Shown piece by piece: positions 63,630-64,000 of a DNA stretch of 64,000 bases. The DNA comes from Pelagibacteraceae bacterium AG-325-E23 (GTDB lineage Bacteria > Pseudomonadota > Alphaproteobacteria > Pelagibacterales > Pelagibacteraceae). The notes beneath the pieces were generated by a model. It was not told the DNA's origin and did not search any database. It was given only the letters and a program-made list of their open reading frames with translations. The stretch is from NCBI GenBank assembly GCA_003282945.1, contig QBYG01000001.1, positions 1-64,000 of the forward strand, written 5' to 3'. The translations under genes and the position numbers were made by a program. Each line of letters opens with the position of its first letter. Positions within the stretch are counted from its first letter, which is position 1.

Positions 63630-64000
63630 TTTTAATACTTCAAGTTTTTGATCAAGCAAATATTTTTCCTGATCATTTATATCAGACTTATTAAGTTCTT
63701 CCTCGGCAGATTTCTGAATTTCTGAAATTTTTTCTTTATCAATGTCTTTTAAATTTAAAATAAGACTTGTAAGTATAGAAAGATTATTATCTTTAAATTC
63801 AATTATTCCATCATTTACATAAAAACTTTCCTCACCAGACTTTGAAAATATTTTAATTATTCCTGGTTTTAAGAAAGAAATAATAGAAATATGGTCTTTT
63901 AAAATCCCTATCTCACCTTCAAATGCAGGGACAACTACCTCGGTGACATCATTTTTTGATAAAAATGATTTTTCAGGGTTTACTATTTCTACAGAATATT
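63618..64000 (-). CDS. atpC: ATP synthase epsilon subunit, N-terminus cut by window edge
   Basis: A leftward frame enters from the window end and stops with TAA at 63618-63620, giving 126 full codons. The visible start YSVEIVNPEKSFL, then VVVPAFEGEIGILKDHISII, is the epsilon-subunit beta-sandwich; the end is the charged two-helix domain (KISEIQKSAEEELNK). Epsilon forms part of the F1 central stalk. Only the first few residues should be missing. It overlaps rppH by 12 bases at the 3' end; the rest of the atp operon should lie beyond the edge. Confidence 0.93.
   Translation of the reverse strand, partial: YSVEIVNPEKSFLSKNDVTEVVVPAFEGEIGILKDHISIISFLKPGIIKIFSKSGEESFYVNDGIIEFKDNNLSILTSLILNLKDIDKEKISEIQKSAEEELNKSDINDQEKYLLDQKLEVLKSIN

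Overview
The window is a gene-dense, very AT-rich piece of an alphaproteobacterial chromosome. Coding overlaps of 1-35 bases, tiny intergenic gaps, Lys/Asn/Ile-rich proteins and the gene content point to a streamlined marine SAR11-type genome (Candidatus Pelagibacter or a close relative). Supporting marks are chvI-chvG-ahcY, RegA/ActR, a class I LysRS, a DUF1476 (ATP synthase zeta-like) protein, metX-metW behind a SAM-II riboswitch, and a deoxyhypusine-synthase-like polyamine gene. The organism name is inferred from style and content, not from a database match. I saw no tRNA, rRNA, insertion sequence, prophage or CRISPR array.

Layout. 1-4.9 kb: end of an exported protein, typA, a YczE-like membrane protein, a DUF6134-like exported protein, a DjlA-like J-protein and a small membrane protein. 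4.9-8.2 kb: a glyoxylate-shunt island with isocitrate lyase, an overlooked 53-residue gene and a divergent regulator carrying two helix-turn-helix domains, all around a cluster of TTTACAA-type half-sites. 8.2-15.7 kb: a lysine-rich coiled-coil protein, Cfa, a DapA-superfamily lyase, a GT9 glycosyltransferase, a membrane J-protein, oligopeptidase B and Hsp20. 15.7-22.7 kb: a lipoprotein, a BMP-type (purine/nucleoside) ABC importer, a purine phosphoribosyltransferase, two DUF1330 paralogues and an AlkA-like glycosylase. 22.6-30.3 kb: an EamA permease, MsrA, a sulfurtransferase, an RND pump with an unusually short adaptor, a lytic-transglycosylase-like lipoprotein, a secreted nuclease and DUF1476.

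30.3-41.0 kb: gpmA, then a leftward run polA / chvI-chvG-ahcY-tsaE-amgK-murU, a lone ABC ATPase, and regA. 41.1-45.3 kb: a four-gene polyamine operon (amino-acid decarboxylase, DHS-like enzyme, AguB, AguA) behind a terminator-like leader hairpin. 45.3-52.4 kb: a queuosine-precursor-type transporter, rpmB, pyrD, lysK, trkH, ampG and an NlpC/P60 hydrolase. 52.4-57.0 kb: tyrA-hisC, divergent from the SAM-II riboswitch, metX, metW and gloB. 57.1-64 kb: rplU-rpmA-obgE-proB-proA-nadD-rsfS-ctpA-rppH, converging on atpC at the window edge.

Themes that connect the genes: carbon-starvation/glyoxylate control, purine salvage, putrescine synthesis from agmatine, peptidoglycan recycling (AmpG with AmgK/MurU) and SAM-responsive methionine synthesis. 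Several places look like neat deletions from familiar alphaproteobacterial gene orders: hprK-manX-ptsH between chvG and ahcY, and rlmH plus an M23 peptidase between rsfS and ctpA. There is no gene-free stretch over 300 bases; the largest apparent gap (6195-6500) holds the 53-residue gene and the operator cluster.
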